Source: an uncultured Christensenellaceae bacterium (lineage in GTDB: Bacteria; Bacillota; Clostridia; Christensenellales; Borkfalkiaceae). From it: a DNA stretch of 64,000 nucleotides. Under the pieces are notes generated by a model. It was not told the origin of the DNA, did no database searches, and was given only the letters and a program-made list of their open reading frames with translations. This document shows positions 16,783 to 25,093 of this stretch, piece by piece (the first letter of the stretch is position 1; each line of letters begins with the position of its first letter). The stretch is taken from NCBI GenBank assembly GCA_910589015.1, contig CAJUSA010000013.1:1-64000 (forward strand), in the 5' to 3' direction. Both the position numbers and the translations under genes were made by a program.

Positions 16783-17577
16783 GTGAAAAAGAAACGTAAG
16801 CAATACGAAATAACGACGGGTATCCAGACCGCGTTGGAAAAGAGCGGGCATTTCAACGTCGCTTATATGCCTAAGGACGACGATTTTATCATGCCGACCG
16901 AGCGCTATCCTTACCGCCCGCGCGGGTGGGGGAAGGTCGATACGGCGTTCTGGCGCACGGCAATGCAGCTTGTTGCGCCCATTGCGATCCGTATCGGGTT
17001 CGGCGCGAAGGTCGTCGGCAGAAAAAATTTACGCGCCCTTGGCAAACAGGGCGCGATCTGCGTTTGCAATCATTTCAATTACCTCGATACGCTCTTCGTG
17101 CGCGAGGCGGTGGGGTATTACCGTTCCTATCATACCATGGGTCCGTGGAACAACAAAAAAGGATTAGGCGGGCATATCATCCGTCAGGGCGGTATGTTGC
17201 CGTTCAGCGCCGACCGCCTTGCCATGCGCAAACTGCTTTCGACGATGGAAGAGTTGTTGAAAGAGGGTAAAATCGTCAACTTTTACTCCGAACAGGCAAT
17301 GTGGAAGAATTATCAGAAACCGCGCCCCATGAAGGACGGCGCGTTCCACTACGCGGTGAAATTTTCGGTGCCCGTGCTGCCGATATTTTGCACGTTCAAA
17401 AAGGGCAAACGCGGAAAGATCCATAAATTGCGGATCAATATTTTACCCGCGGTCTATCCCGACGAATCGCTGCCCCGCCCCGAACGCATCGAAAAAATGC
17501 GCGCCGAGGCGCAAGACCGGTGGAAAGAATGTTACGAACAATCTTACGGCATTCCGTTGGTGTACCAAACGAAATAA
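16783..17577 (+). CDS. 1-acylglycerol-3-phosphate acyltransferase family (PlsC-like)
   Basis: A 264-residue acyltransferase. The catalytic HX4D motif is NHFNYLD near residue 81, and a later FYSEQAMW corresponds to the substrate-binding block. A hydrophobic stretch before it (TAMQLVAPIAIRIGFG) suggests membrane association. It would acylate a lysophospholipid. The GTG at 16783 is chosen because a consensus promoter ends 6 nt before it; an upstream ATG at 16717 would sit inside a terminator and upstream of the promoter. Followed by a clear terminator. Confidence 0.85.
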   Translation: MKKKRKQYEITTGIQTALEKSGHFNVAYMPKDDDFIMPTERYPYRPRGWGKVDTAFWRTAMQLVAPIAIRIGFGAKVVGRKNLRALGKQGAICVCNHFNYLDTLFVREAVGYYRSYHTMGPWNNKKGLGGHIIRQGGMLPFSADRLAMRKLLSTMEELLKEGKIVNFYSEQAMWKNYQKPRPMKDGAFHYAVKFSVPVLPIFCTFKKGKRGKIHKLRINILPAVYPDESLPRPERIEKMRAEAQDRWKECYEQSYGIPLVYQTK

Positions 17578-17588
17578 CCGAAAGAAAG

Positions 17589-17616
17589 GCCCCCTTGTGC
17601 AAGGGGGCTTTTATTT
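17589..17616 (+). terminator. Terminator after PlsC-like gene
   Basis: GCCCCCTTG (17589-17597) pairs with CAAGGGGGC (17600-17608), followed by TTTTATTT. Confidence 0.85.
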
Positions 17617-17657
17617 ATCGCTTTTTTGTGCGGTTGTTCGTGCCGCGCGTGTTTTAT

Positions 17658-17723
17658 TGTCATTCTGAGCTTGCCGAAGAATCTCGAAAAGGGTAAGACC
17701 CTTCGACTGCGCTCAGGGTGACA
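17658..17723. repeat. Dispersed inverted-repeat element, copy 2
   Basis: Begins TGTCATTCTGAGCTTGCCGA and ends TGCGCTCAGGGTGACA, nearly the same as copy 1. Confidence 0.85.
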
Positions 17724-17756
17724 AGGGGTCCTGTGCGAACGCTAAAAAGGGGATCA

Positions 17757-18002
17757 TCAATCAATTACCTGTTCGAAAATCGGATCGTTGAAAAATTCCG
17801 ATAACGAAATTCCAAGCGCGGCGGCGATTTGATAAATCGTATCTAATTTCACGGTTTTTACCAAAGTCAAATCTGGGTGTATTATTTTCCACAAAGTACC
17901 GCGCGGCATGCCCGCCTTTTTCGCTAAGGCGTATGCGGTTAACCCTTCTTGTGATTTTATTAAATTTTCAACTCTTACAGCGACTGCTTCAATTAACAAC
18001 AT
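17757..18002 (-). CDS. XRE-type helix-turn-helix regulator
   Basis: An 81-residue HTH protein. The DNA-binding unit is AYALAKKAGMPRGTLWKI with a typical helical core and TIYQIAAALGISLSEFF after it. Codon use is AT-richer than its neighbours. No clear Shine-Dalgarno sequence precedes ATG 18002. The divergent intergenic region holds a perfect palindrome beside a TTGACA promoter, so it probably regulates itself and the facing, now damaged, gene. Confidence 0.8.
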   Translation of the reverse strand: MLLIEAVAVRVENLIKSQEGLTAYALAKKAGMPRGTLWKIIHPDLTLVKTVKLDTIYQIAAALGISLSEFFNDPIFEQVID

Positions 18003-18039
18003 AATCGTGGCGTTTCGAGCTTGAAACTATTTTTATTAA

Positions 18040-18113
18040 ATTATATCGTTAAGAAAATTATTTTTAGTTTCCAAATGGAAACTTTTGACAACGTTAATTT
18101 CAAACTGTAAACT
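18040..18113. promoter_or_regulatory. Divergent promoter region with 18-bp palindromic operator
   Basis: AGTTTCCA-AA-TGGAAACT (18066-18083) is a perfect palindrome. It lies 1 nt from a plus-strand promoter TTGACA (18085-18090), 17 nt, TAAACT (18108-18113). A minus-strand TATAAT (18045-18040) lies toward the HTH gene. This is the layout of an HTH operator controlling both directions. Confidence 0.65.
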
Positions 18114-18129
18114 AAAGATAGTTTTACAA

Positions 18130-18335
18130 ATGTTCTTAAATTTTATACTGCGAGAAATCCGGAAAAATTTTCAGAAGTCTTGTGCAGAGCAACTGTAAGT
18201 TTGCTTATTGCTTGTAACTTCGGGAAGACGGCGCAAACAGAAGATAAAATATTTTTTAATTATAATGGCAAAACGTTTGTGGTTGGTTTGCGCCAAACAA
18301 CGGTAGAGGACAATGTTCCTAAACACTTTGAATAA
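18130..18335 (+). pseudogene. Probable frameshifted small gene facing the HTH regulator
   Basis: From ATG 18130 the frame stops after 22 codons, but the frame one base away is open from 18111 to a TAA at 18333-18335 and reads as credible protein (for example EKFSEVLCRATVSLLIAC and FFNYNGKTFVVGLRQ). One missing A in the TTAAATTTT stretch near 18138 would join the ATG to this frame, giving about 68 residues. No ATG exists in the long frame. It lies behind the divergent promoter of the HTH module. No family recognised; sequencing error is the alternative. Confidence 0.45.
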
Positions 18336-18370
18336 AACATACCGCCCCTTTTCAAAAGGGGCGGTATGTT
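18336..18370. terminator. Bidirectional terminator
   Basis: AACATACCGCCCC plus TTTT (18336-18352) pairs with its exact complement (18354-18370). It separates the small gene remnant from the convergent glycosyltransferase. Confidence 0.85.
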
Positions 18371-18393
18371 ATTCTTAGTTTTGCAAAATAAAA

Positions 18394-19665
18394 TTATTCC
18401 TCGTAATCCACGCGGTCGGTCTGGCGCCATGCGGGCGCTTTGCCATTCCGCGCATAAAATACGGCGCGGACGTAGATGGGGCAGAATTCCAACAGATAGA
18501 TGGGGTTGAACAGCATCATGCCGAGTTTCTCGCGCTTGGTGAGCGGATCGAACATGCGCTTGCATGAAAGATAGGCGAGCAGCGAATACAATTCCAACAG
18601 CACATACATCACGCCGAAGGGCAGGGCGACGAGGTACGAGAGCGCCTGCGTCCAGAGCGGGTTGAGGTGCACGGCGTACATCGCCGTGAGCAACGCGCCC
18701 GCGAGCATGGTGAACACCGTGATTACGGCAAAGAGAACGATGGGGAAATATCCGTAGAGATAGTCCAGCTCGCCCATGGTAAGTCTGCCGCGTTTCTTTG
18801 CCTGCGCTTTGATCTGCGCGCGGTATTTCTTATCGCACTGTGCGTAACCCGTCAGCCAGCGTAAACGGCGGTAGTAATCTTCGTCGCGGCTTGTCGCCTC
18901 TTCGGTATGAATGACGGCATAGGGGTAGTACATGGACGTAAAACCCTTCACGAAACTGTCGAGCCGCAGTTCGTAATCCTCGGTGAGCGTGCGGTAGGGC
19001 CAGCCGCCGATTTTCTCGATTACGCCGCGGCGGATCATCATGCCCTGTCCGCATAAATTCAGCGGTACGTTATGCTGGGTGCGCCAGCTGTTGCCCAAGT
19101 CGTCTAAAATGGGCCAGAGCAGCGCGGCGCAGTCCGAAAAGATGGTGTGCGTGTTTCTGCCGCCGTAAAGATTGCGGTTGAACTTGCGGGTGATGAAGAT
19201 GTCGCTGTCGTATTCGAGCGCCTCGTTCAGGCGGGTTACATAATCGTATGAGAGCACGGCGTCGGCGTCGACGATGACAAAGGCGTCGAAGGCTTTGATC
19301 CCTTCCCCGATCGCCTTGAAATAGCCGTCGAGCGCGTCGCCCTTGCAGGTCTGTTCGGGCACGACGAAGATGTTGCCGCCGATTGCCTTGACGAGCTCGA
19401 TCGTCGGATCGTGTTCGTCCTTGACGATGACGTTGAGCGTAAAATAATCGTGATCGTAGTTTTGTTTGAGGATGCTGTCTAACAAGGGCGGAATAGTTTT
19501 GCTTTCGTTGCGCGCCGCGACGACGAGCGAAATGTTGCGCCGAGCGGTCACTTTTCGGCGCGGAGGCTTTTTGAACGCGTAACGGAAGGTGACGAGTTTG
19601 GGCAGATACAGCAGCGCCGCCAAACTTGCGATGACGATATATGCGATCAGAAAACCGCATATCAT
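18394..19665 (-). CDS. Membrane glycosyltransferase, GT2 family
   Basis: A 423-residue processive-type GT2 enzyme. N-terminal transmembrane segment (residues about 2-22), a GT-A domain with VVAARNES, DADA in IVDADAVLSYDYV, and the RRLRW motif corresponding to QxxRW, then three or so C-terminal transmembrane helices. It resembles poly-N-acetylglucosamine or hyaluronan-like synthases. The start ATG 19665 follows GGAGGG by 9 nt. Substrate unknown. A terminator lies just upstream, so it may need its own promoter or be attenuated. Confidence 0.86.
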   Translation of the reverse strand: MICGFLIAYIVIASLAALLYLPKLVTFRYAFKKPPRRKVTARRNISLVVAARNESKTIPPLLDSILKQNYDHDYFTLNVIVKDEHDPTIELVKAIGGNIFVVPEQTCKGDALDGYFKAIGEGIKAFDAFVIVDADAVLSYDYVTRLNEALEYDSDIFITRKFNRNLYGGRNTHTIFSDCAALLWPILDDLGNSWRTQHNVPLNLCGQGMMIRRGVIEKIGGWPYRTLTEDYELRLDSFVKGFTSMYYPYAVIHTEEATSRDEDYYRRLRWLTGYAQCDKKYRAQIKAQAKKRGRLTMGELDYLYGYFPIVLFAVITVFTMLAGALLTAMYAVHLNPLWTQALSYLVALPFGVMYVLLELYSLLAYLSCKRMFDPLTKREKLGMMLFNPIYLLEFCPIYVRAVFYARNGKAPAWRQTDRVDYEE

Positions 19666-19684
19666 TTGGAAAAGCCCTCCCCGC

Positions 19685-19716
19685 AAAAAAGTTTGCCGTC
19701 GTTTCCGGACGGCAAA
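19685..19716 (-). terminator. Terminator/attenuator between glyQS and the glycosyltransferase
   Basis: On the minus strand TTTGCCGTC pairs with GACGGCAAA (19716-19692), then C and six T residues (19690-19685). It ends 4 nt before the GGAGGG of the glycosyltransferase, so read-through would be needed for expression from glyQS. Confidence 0.75.
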
Positions 19717-19775
19717 AGAATATCGCGTTTGCGTATACAAAATGTTTCCGAAACGTTATAATTTTGTAACCATTC

Positions 19776-21152
19776 TCAGAAAGCGATTTTTTCGTTCAGG
19801 AACGCGGCAACGCCGTCGTAAGAAAGCCGTTCCTGCGCCATGGTATCGCGGTCGCGCACGGTCACCGTGCCGTTTTCGAGCGTATCGAAATCGACGGTCA
19901 GGCAGTAAGGCGTGCCGATCTCGTCCTGTCTGCGGTAGCGTTTGCCGATCGAGCCCGCCTCGTCGTAGGTGACCGAAAATTGTTTTTTGAGCTTGTCGCA
20001 CAGTTCGCGCGCCTGCGGCGCAAGATTTTTCTGCAGGGGCAGGATCGCCGCTTTATATGCCGCGATGGCGGGGTGGAAGTGCAACACGTTGCGCACGTCG
20101 CCGCCCTCGAGCTTTTCTTCGTCGTACGCCTCGGAAAGCTGCGCGAGCATAAGGCGGTCGGCGCCGATCGAATATTCGATGACGTAGGGGATATATTTCT
20201 CGCCCGAAACGGGATCGACGTAGGTGAGCGATTTGCCCGAGTATTCCTGATGGCGCGAAAGGTCGTAATCGGTGCGGTTGTGAATGCCGTTGAGTTCCGA
20301 CCAGCCCATGGGGAAGTCATACTGAATGTCGCACGCCGCTTTGGCGTAGTGCGCGAGCTTGTCGTGATCCTTGAAGCGCAGGTGTTCGGGGGCAAACCCT
20401 AAATCGAGCAGAAACTGCATTGCCTTTTCCTTGAACTGCGCGTAAAATTCCTGATCGGTGCCTTCTTTGCAGAACCACTGGTGTTCCATCTGCTCGAATT
20501 CGATCGTGCGGAAGATGAAGTTGCCGGGGGTGATCTCGTTGCGGAACGCCTTGCCGACCTGCGCGATGCCGAAGGGCACCTTTGCGCGCGTCGTGCGCTG
20601 AACGTTGAGGAAGTTGACGAATTCGCCCTGCGCCGTTTCGGGGCGCAGATAGATTTTGTTCTGGCTCTCGTCGGTCACGCCGCGCGAGGTTTCGAACATG
20701 AGGTTGAACGTGCGGATATTCGTCCATTCGCTCTTGCCGCAGATGGGGCAGCAAACGTGATGTTCGCGGATATAATTTTCCATTTCCTCGTTGCTCATGA
20801 GGTCGGGGTTGACTTTTCCCTTCGAATGGTTTTCGATGAGGTTATCGGCGCGGTGGCGCGCTTTGCACCCCTTGCAGTCCATTTTCGGGTCGGAAAAGGA
20901 CGTGGTGTGCCCGCTTGCTTCCCACACGCGCGAATTCATTAAGATCGCCGCGTCGACGCCGAAAGAATTGTCGCTTTCCTGCACGAAGCGTTTCCACCAG
21001 GCGCGTTTGAGGTTGTTCTTGATCTCGACGCCCACGGGACCGTAATCCCATGTGTTGCCCATGCCGCCGTAAATTTCGCTTCCGGGGAAGATGATGCCGC
21101 GCGTTTTGCACAGCGCGACGAGTTTATCCATAGTCACTGCTCTTGTTGCCAT
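19776..21152 (-). CDS. glyQS: Glycyl-tRNA synthetase (dimeric class II type)
   Basis: A 458-residue single-chain glycyl-tRNA synthetase of the eukaryote-like alpha2 type used by many Bacillota. Class II motifs are visible: GSEIYGGMGNTWDYGPVG near the N-terminus, motif 2 in FRNEITPGNFIFRTIEFEQMEHQWF, and motif 3 around YSIGADRLMLA. The C-terminal anticodon-binding domain is present. The second ATG (21152) is preferred because GAGGA sits about 10 nt before it and directly abuts the first (21161). The promoter is at 21219-21191. No T-box leader fits in the short leader. Confidence 0.95.
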   Translation of the reverse strand: MATRAVTMDKLVALCKTRGIIFPGSEIYGGMGNTWDYGPVGVEIKNNLKRAWWKRFVQESDNSFGVDAAILMNSRVWEASGHTTSFSDPKMDCKGCKARHRADNLIENHSKGKVNPDLMSNEEMENYIREHHVCCPICGKSEWTNIRTFNLMFETSRGVTDESQNKIYLRPETAQGEFVNFLNVQRTTRAKVPFGIAQVGKAFRNEITPGNFIFRTIEFEQMEHQWFCKEGTDQEFYAQFKEKAMQFLLDLGFAPEHLRFKDHDKLAHYAKAACDIQYDFPMGWSELNGIHNRTDYDLSRHQEYSGKSLTYVDPVSGEKYIPYVIEYSIGADRLMLAQLSEAYDEEKLEGGDVRNVLHFHPAIAAYKAAILPLQKNLAPQARELCDKLKKQFSVTYDEAGSIGKRYRRQDEIGTPYCLTVDFDTLENGTVTVRDRDTMAQERLSYDGVAAFLNEKIAF

Positions 21153-21190
21153 GTTGCCCATTCCTCTTTTCTACTTGGTTTCTGTTGGTT

Positions 21191-21219
21191 ATCCTACCAT
21201 GTTCCGCGCGATTTGTCAA
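21191..21219 (-). promoter_or_regulatory. glyQS promoter
   Basis: On the minus strand TTGACA (21219-21214), 17 nt, TAGGAT (21196-21191). Confidence 0.65.
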
Positions 21220-21242
21220 GCGTTCGCGCGGGGCGATGGCAC

Positions 21243-21446
21243 TCAGTCGCTGATGCCGAGCAGAAAGTCGCTCGTTACCGCAAAATATTTACAGAGCGTT
21301 ATGATCGCCAACGCGTTCGGGATACGCCGTCCGTTTTCCCAAAGTGCGATCGCCGATTGGCTCAGCCCCGTTTCTTTTGCAAGCTGTGATTGCGTCAGCT
21401 TTTTTTCCGCGCGCAGTTCCTTTAAGCGCTCGATGAATTTATCCAT
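21243..21446 (-). CDS. XRE-family repressor, paralogue of the 41.5 kb regulator
   Basis: A 67-residue single-domain HTH protein (QSQLAKETGLSQSAIALWENGRRIPNA). It shares ETGLSQSAIA and the surrounding pattern with the regulator at 41.5 kb. The ATG lacks a ribosome site; TAAAAT on the minus strand ends 6 nt before it, suggesting a leaderless message, though no good -35 is present. It faces the small gene at 21544 across an inverted-repeat operator and probably represses both. Confidence 0.85.
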   Translation of the reverse strand: MDKFIERLKELRAEKKLTQSQLAKETGLSQSAIALWENGRRIPNALAIITLCKYFAVTSDFLLGISD

Positions 21447-21452
21447 GAAAAT

Positions 21453-21507
21453 ATTTTATCACAATTGTAATAAAACGCTTGACATATTACAATCGCAATA
21501 TTAAAAT
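21453..21507. promoter_or_regulatory. Divergent operator-promoter of the 21 kb XRE module
   Basis: A perfect inverted repeat ATTGTAATA (21464-21472) / TATTACAAT (21485-21493), 12-nt centre, overlaps the plus-strand -35 TTGACA (21479-21484); TAAAAT (21502-21507) follows after 17 nt. The minus-strand TAAAAT for the regulator is at 21458-21453. Confidence 0.75.
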
Positions 21508-21543
21508 CGGGTGTATAAATCACCCTGAAAACGGAGGAAAAAC

Positions 21544-21849
21544 ATGAAAGAATATTCGGCGATCGAAGAATTGTTATTTAATCAATGCGGCGTTGCGAAA
21601 ATCAAGACGAGCGACGAGGGGCGGGAAATTCTGGCGAAACTCAGTGCGATCGAAGATTATTTCGAAGATGCGTTGCGCGAACACCCCGCGGCGGCGGCGC
21701 GGTTTTCGGAATACAGGCGTTTGCAGGAAGATCTGAACAGTGCGGAAACCATTCTCTATTATAAAGAGGGGTTCCGTTTCGGCGTGCGGCTGGGGCTGGA
21801 CGTCGCCGACCGTTCGGAAAGCGTGGGCGACGACGGTGTGTGGGAATAA
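21544..21849 (+). CDS. Small helical protein, possibly DUF6809-like
   Basis: A 101-residue acidic, mostly helical soluble protein with a C-terminal YYKEGFRFGVRLGLDV stretch, resembling small phage- or element-associated proteins grouped as DUF6809; the assignment is tentative. GGAGG (21534-21538) precedes ATG 21544. It is the divergent partner of the XRE regulator, so it is likely repressed by it. Followed by a good terminator. Confidence 0.65.
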   Translation: MKEYSAIEELLFNQCGVAKIKTSDEGREILAKLSAIEDYFEDALREHPAAAARFSEYRRLQEDLNSAETILYYKEGFRFGVRLGLDVADRSESVGDDGVWE

Positions 21850-21862
21850 GCGCAATTGCCTT

Positions 21863-21889
21863 CCCCCGTATGTTACGGGGGATTTTTTT
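21863..21889 (+). terminator. Terminator after the small XRE-partner gene
   Basis: CCCCCGTA (21863-21870) pairs with TACGGGGG (21874-21881), then A and seven T residues. Confidence 0.9.
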
Positions 21890-21974
21890 ATAAAACGGCG
21901 GGGGCATGGCGGCGTATACGGCATTTTCTTGAAAAAATTCTACGGAAACAGTATCTTTTTTAGGAAAATCATGC

Positions 21975-21980
21975 TATAAT
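21975..21980 (+). promoter_or_regulatory. Extended -10 promoter of glnS
   Basis: TATAAT preceded by TGC (21972-21974), an extended -10; no convincing -35. The leader to ATG 22018 is about 30 nt and carries GGAAGGAAGG. Confidence 0.6.
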
Positions 21981-22017
21981 TGTAAAGTAAAATTATACGC
22001 GACGGGAAGGAAGGTTT

Positions 22018-23646
22018 ATGGCGGATACGGCAAATTTTATCTGGCAGATTGTAGAAGAGGACAAAGCGAACGGCTCGGCGGTGAAAACGCGTTTCCCGCC
22101 CGAACCCAACGGATATCTTCATATCGGTCACGCAAAGAGCATGTACGTCAATTTCGGCACGGCGGCGCGCTACGGCGGCACATGCAATCTGTTTTTCGAC
22201 GACACCAACCCTTCGAAGGAAAAAACCGAGTTCGTCGATGCGATCCGCGCCGATATCGCGTGGCTCGGCTATCAATGGGATAAGGAAGTGTATGCTTCCG
22301 ATTTCTTCGATATCATTTACGATTATGCCGAGCGGCTTATCATGTCGGGCAAGGCGTTCGTGTGCGATTATTCGGCGGAAGAGATCAAGGCGACGCGCGG
22401 CACGCTTACCGAACCGGGGCAGGAAAGTCCGTACCGCAACCGTACGGCGGAAGAAAATCTGCGCCTGTTCCGCGAGATGAAAGCGGGTAAGTACGCCGAC
22501 GGCGAAAAGTGCCTGCGCGCGAAGATCGACATGAGTTCGCCCAACATCAACTTGCGCGATCCCGTTATCTACCGCATTCTGCGCGCGACGCACCACCGCA
22601 CGGGCGATAAGTGGTGCATCTACCCCATGTACGACTATGCGCACCCCATCTGCGATTATTTGCAGGGCGTGACGCATTCGCTCTGCACGCTCGAATTCGA
22701 AGACCACCGCCCGCTATACGACTGGGTGGGCGTTACGCTAGGTTTTGCGCCCAAGCCGCGGCAAATCGAGTTTGCGCGGCTCAGTATGACCAATCTTGTC
22801 ATGAGCAAGCGGTATCTGAAAAAGCTCGTTGCGGACGGCAGCGTGCACGGGTGGGACGATCCGCGCATGCCTACGCTCGCGGGCTTGCGGAACCGCGGCA
22901 TACCCGCCGCGGCGATCAACGATTTCTGCGAACGGGCGGGGGTGGCGAAAGCCAATTCCGAATGCGAAATTTCTTACTTCGAAGCGGTTGTCCGCGATTA
23001 TCTCAACGCGCACGCGCCCCGCGCGATGGCGGTGGTCGATCCGCTCAAAGTGGTGATCACCAACTACGAGGGCGAAGAAGAGATCGATTTTTCGATCAAC
23101 CAGACCGATGAAAACGCGGGCACGCGCAAGGTGAAGTTCGGCAGAGAACTCTATATCGAGCGCAGTGATTTCGCGCTCGAGGCGCCGCCCAAATATTACC
23201 GTCTTAAACCCGACGGATATGTGCGCCTGAAAAACGCCTATATTATTCATTGCGACGAGGCGGTGACCGACGAAAAGGGCGAGGTCGTGGAAGTGCGCTG
23301 TTCTTATGTGCCCGATTCGCACAGCGGTGCGGATACGAGCGGCATCAAGGCAAAAGGCGTCATTCACTGGGTAAACGCGCGCACCTGCGCCGACGCGGTG
23401 CTCAAACAGTACGATCATTTGCTGCGCGACGCCGATTATGCGGGGCAGGACTTTTCCGAACGCATGAACACCGAAAGCGAGCATGTCTTTCATGCCAAAG
23501 CCGAACCCTATCTTGCGGAAGCGCCCGACGGCGAGGCGTTCCAGCTGTTGCGCACGGGTTATTATAAAAAATGCACGGAAAACGGCATGCTCTGTCTTTC
23601 CGAAATCGTTTCGTTAAAGGATAATTTCAACAAAGGGGGCAAGTGA
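22018..23646 (+). CDS. glnS: Glutaminyl-tRNA synthetase
   Basis: A 542-residue class I synthetase charging tRNA-Gln. The HIGH motif is in FPPEPNGYLHIGHAKS, the KMSKS-like motif is MSKRYLKKLV, and DDTNPSKEKTEF is typical of GlnRS. Bacterial length is normal and the C-terminal anticodon-binding beta barrels are present. Strong GGAAGG ribosome site. Having GlnRS means the GatCAB route is not obligatory for Gln. Confidence 0.95.
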   Translation: MADTANFIWQIVEEDKANGSAVKTRFPPEPNGYLHIGHAKSMYVNFGTAARYGGTCNLFFDDTNPSKEKTEFVDAIRADIAWLGYQWDKEVYASDFFDIIYDYAERLIMSGKAFVCDYSAEEIKATRGTLTEPGQESPYRNRTAEENLRLFREMKAGKYADGEKCLRAKIDMSSPNINLRDPVIYRILRATHHRTGDKWCIYPMYDYAHPICDYLQGVTHSLCTLEFEDHRPLYDWVGVTLGFAPKPRQIEFARLSMTNLVMSKRYLKKLVADGSVHGWDDPRMPTLAGLRNRGIPAAAINDFCERAGVAKANSECEISYFEAVVRDYLNAHAPRAMAVVDPLKVVITNYEGEEEIDFSINQTDENAGTRKVKFGRELYIERSDFALEAPPKYYRLKPDGYVRLKNAYIIHCDEAVTDEKGEVVEVRCSYVPDSHSGADTSGIKAKGVIHWVNARTCADAVLKQYDHLLRDADYAGQDFSERMNTESEHVFHAKAEPYLAEAPDGEAFQLLRTGYYKKCTENGMLCLSEIVSLKDNFNKGGK

Positions 23647-23647
23647 T

Positions 23648-24694
23648 TTGACGGCGCAACTGCTTTTCGATGCCGGACAACTTCAAACGATCGTAATCGT
23701 CGCCGCGTGCGTGCTCGTAGCGCTTGCTTTCTTGTACGGCGTCATCAAAAAGTTTTCGCGCATGAGCTGGCTGGGCTGGCAGACGACGCTGCTCTTTGCT
23801 GCCACGTTGCCCTTGAGCTTTCTGCCCGAAACACAGAACGGCACGTTGCTCTTTTGTCTGGCGGCGGGCGGATTGTTGGCGGTCACGGCGCTTGTGTTTC
23901 TTGCGGGCGCGGTGTTGCGCAAACCCTTTCTCGCGCTCGAAGCAGGCGCGGGCGGTCGCGCGCTCAACCGCATTCTCGGCGGCGTGACGGGCGTGTTCAA
24001 TATCGCCGTGTTCGCGGCGATTTTCGGCGGACTTGCCCTTGTCTGTGCGGAACCCTATAACGTCGAATTTCTCAACGTCATCTACACGCACCCCGTGTGG
24101 ACGAATTTTGCGGCGGGGCATGCCTTCGATTTGTTCTTTGTTTTTATGTTCGCGCTCTTTTTGCGCTGGGGTTACCGCACGGGATTTTTGCGCATGATCG
24201 TCACGCTCACCGTGCTGACGCTCACGCTCTTCGCGGTGTTCCTTTCGATGTATATGACCTTGCAGGTGCCGTTCCTTTCGTCGTTTGCGGCGCAGATCGC
24301 GGGCACGTTCCCCATGAACGAGATCGCGGCGGGGTGGATCGGTTTCGGCATCGTGTCGTTTATCGTGGCGTTCGTCTTTCTGCTTGTCATCATTCTCATT
24401 GCGTTTGTGCTCAATCTTCTGCTCAAAGCGGCGGGCAAGTCGCACGCGTTCGTCGTCTTTGACGGCATCTTATTTTCGCTCGTCACCTTCGTGATTTTGT
24501 TTGTCTGCGTGATCGGCGTTAATTTCGGCGTCGGGTTCATTGCAAGCGGGGCGATTTCCGAGGCGCTGCCCGAACAGATGGCGGGCGTGGCGGAAGCGCT
24601 TACGCAGTCGGTTGGCTTCTACGAAAAGGTCGTGACTTCGTCGCCGCTTTCGAATATTTTTTATTCTTATAATCCGCTGCTGCTGTTGATCTGA
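23648..24694 (+). CDS. Polytopic membrane protein of unknown function
   Basis: A 348-residue protein with about eight transmembrane helices. The two halves have a similar helix pattern, and the last part (SGAISEALPEQ...SPLSNIFYSYNPLLLL) recalls CvpA-like proteins, so a duplicated CvpA-like fold is possible but not shown. The start is TTG 23648, 1 nt after the glnS stop, with AAAGGGGG upstream inside glnS, implying an operon with glnS. Confidence 0.7.
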   Translation: MTAQLLFDAGQLQTIVIVAACVLVALAFLYGVIKKFSRMSWLGWQTTLLFAATLPLSFLPETQNGTLLFCLAAGGLLAVTALVFLAGAVLRKPFLALEAGAGGRALNRILGGVTGVFNIAVFAAIFGGLALVCAEPYNVEFLNVIYTHPVWTNFAAGHAFDLFFVFMFALFLRWGYRTGFLRMIVTLTVLTLTLFAVFLSMYMTLQVPFLSSFAAQIAGTFPMNEIAAGWIGFGIVSFIVAFVFLLVIILIAFVLNLLLKAAGKSHAFVVFDGILFSLVTFVILFVCVIGVNFGVGFIASGAISEALPEQMAGVAEALTQSVGFYEKVVTSSPLSNIFYSYNPLLLLI

Positions 24695-24727
24695 ATACAA
24701 GAGTGAAATTTCGTCAAAACTACTTGT

Positions 24728-25093
24728 ATGCTCGATGAAAAGACGCTGCGGCTTTTTACCGCAATTCACAAAACATGCGGCGGCAATTATAAAATCGTCG
24801 AGGAAAACGAGTTGCTCTCGACTTTCCGCGAGAGCGATCGGGTAGACGGATCGTTGCTGCGCGAAATGATATGTAATCTGGAAGGACATGCCTTCGTGGA
24901 CGTGCGTTATGCCGAGGATGGCGAATACTGCCTCTGCGCGCTGCCCGCGGGCCTGCGCTTTTTGCAGGAAGTAAGCGGCAAAAAGCACGACGAGCGCCGT
25001 AACCGGGGGGTGGAAACGCTCATCGTGTTCTGCGCCTCGCTGTTGGGCGGATTTCTCGGCGCGCTGTGCGCCGTGCTGGCGGGGGCGTTATGA
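24728..25093 (+). CDS. Membrane-anchored winged-helix-like protein A
   Basis: A 121-residue protein. Residues 1-80 look like a small winged-helix domain (helices around KTLRLFTAIHKTCGG and SLLREMICNLEG, then a wing VDVRYAEDGEYCLCALP and helix AGLRFLQEV). A C-terminal transmembrane helix (about 95-118) anchors it, so the domain faces the cytosol. No ribosome site is evident. Its stop overlaps the next gene as ATGA; the next protein has the same architecture. Function unknown. Confidence 0.7.
   Translation: MLDEKTLRLFTAIHKTCGGNYKIVEENELLSTFRESDRVDGSLLREMICNLEGHAFVDVRYAEDGEYCLCALPAGLRFLQEVSGKKHDERRNRGVETLIVFCASLLGGFLGALCAVLAGAL

Noticed and set aside
21153..21242. T-box leader upstream of glyQS
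   Set aside because: The leader is only about 30 nt from the predicted start to the ATG, too short for a T-box, and no AGGGUGGNACCGCG-like sequence is visible.
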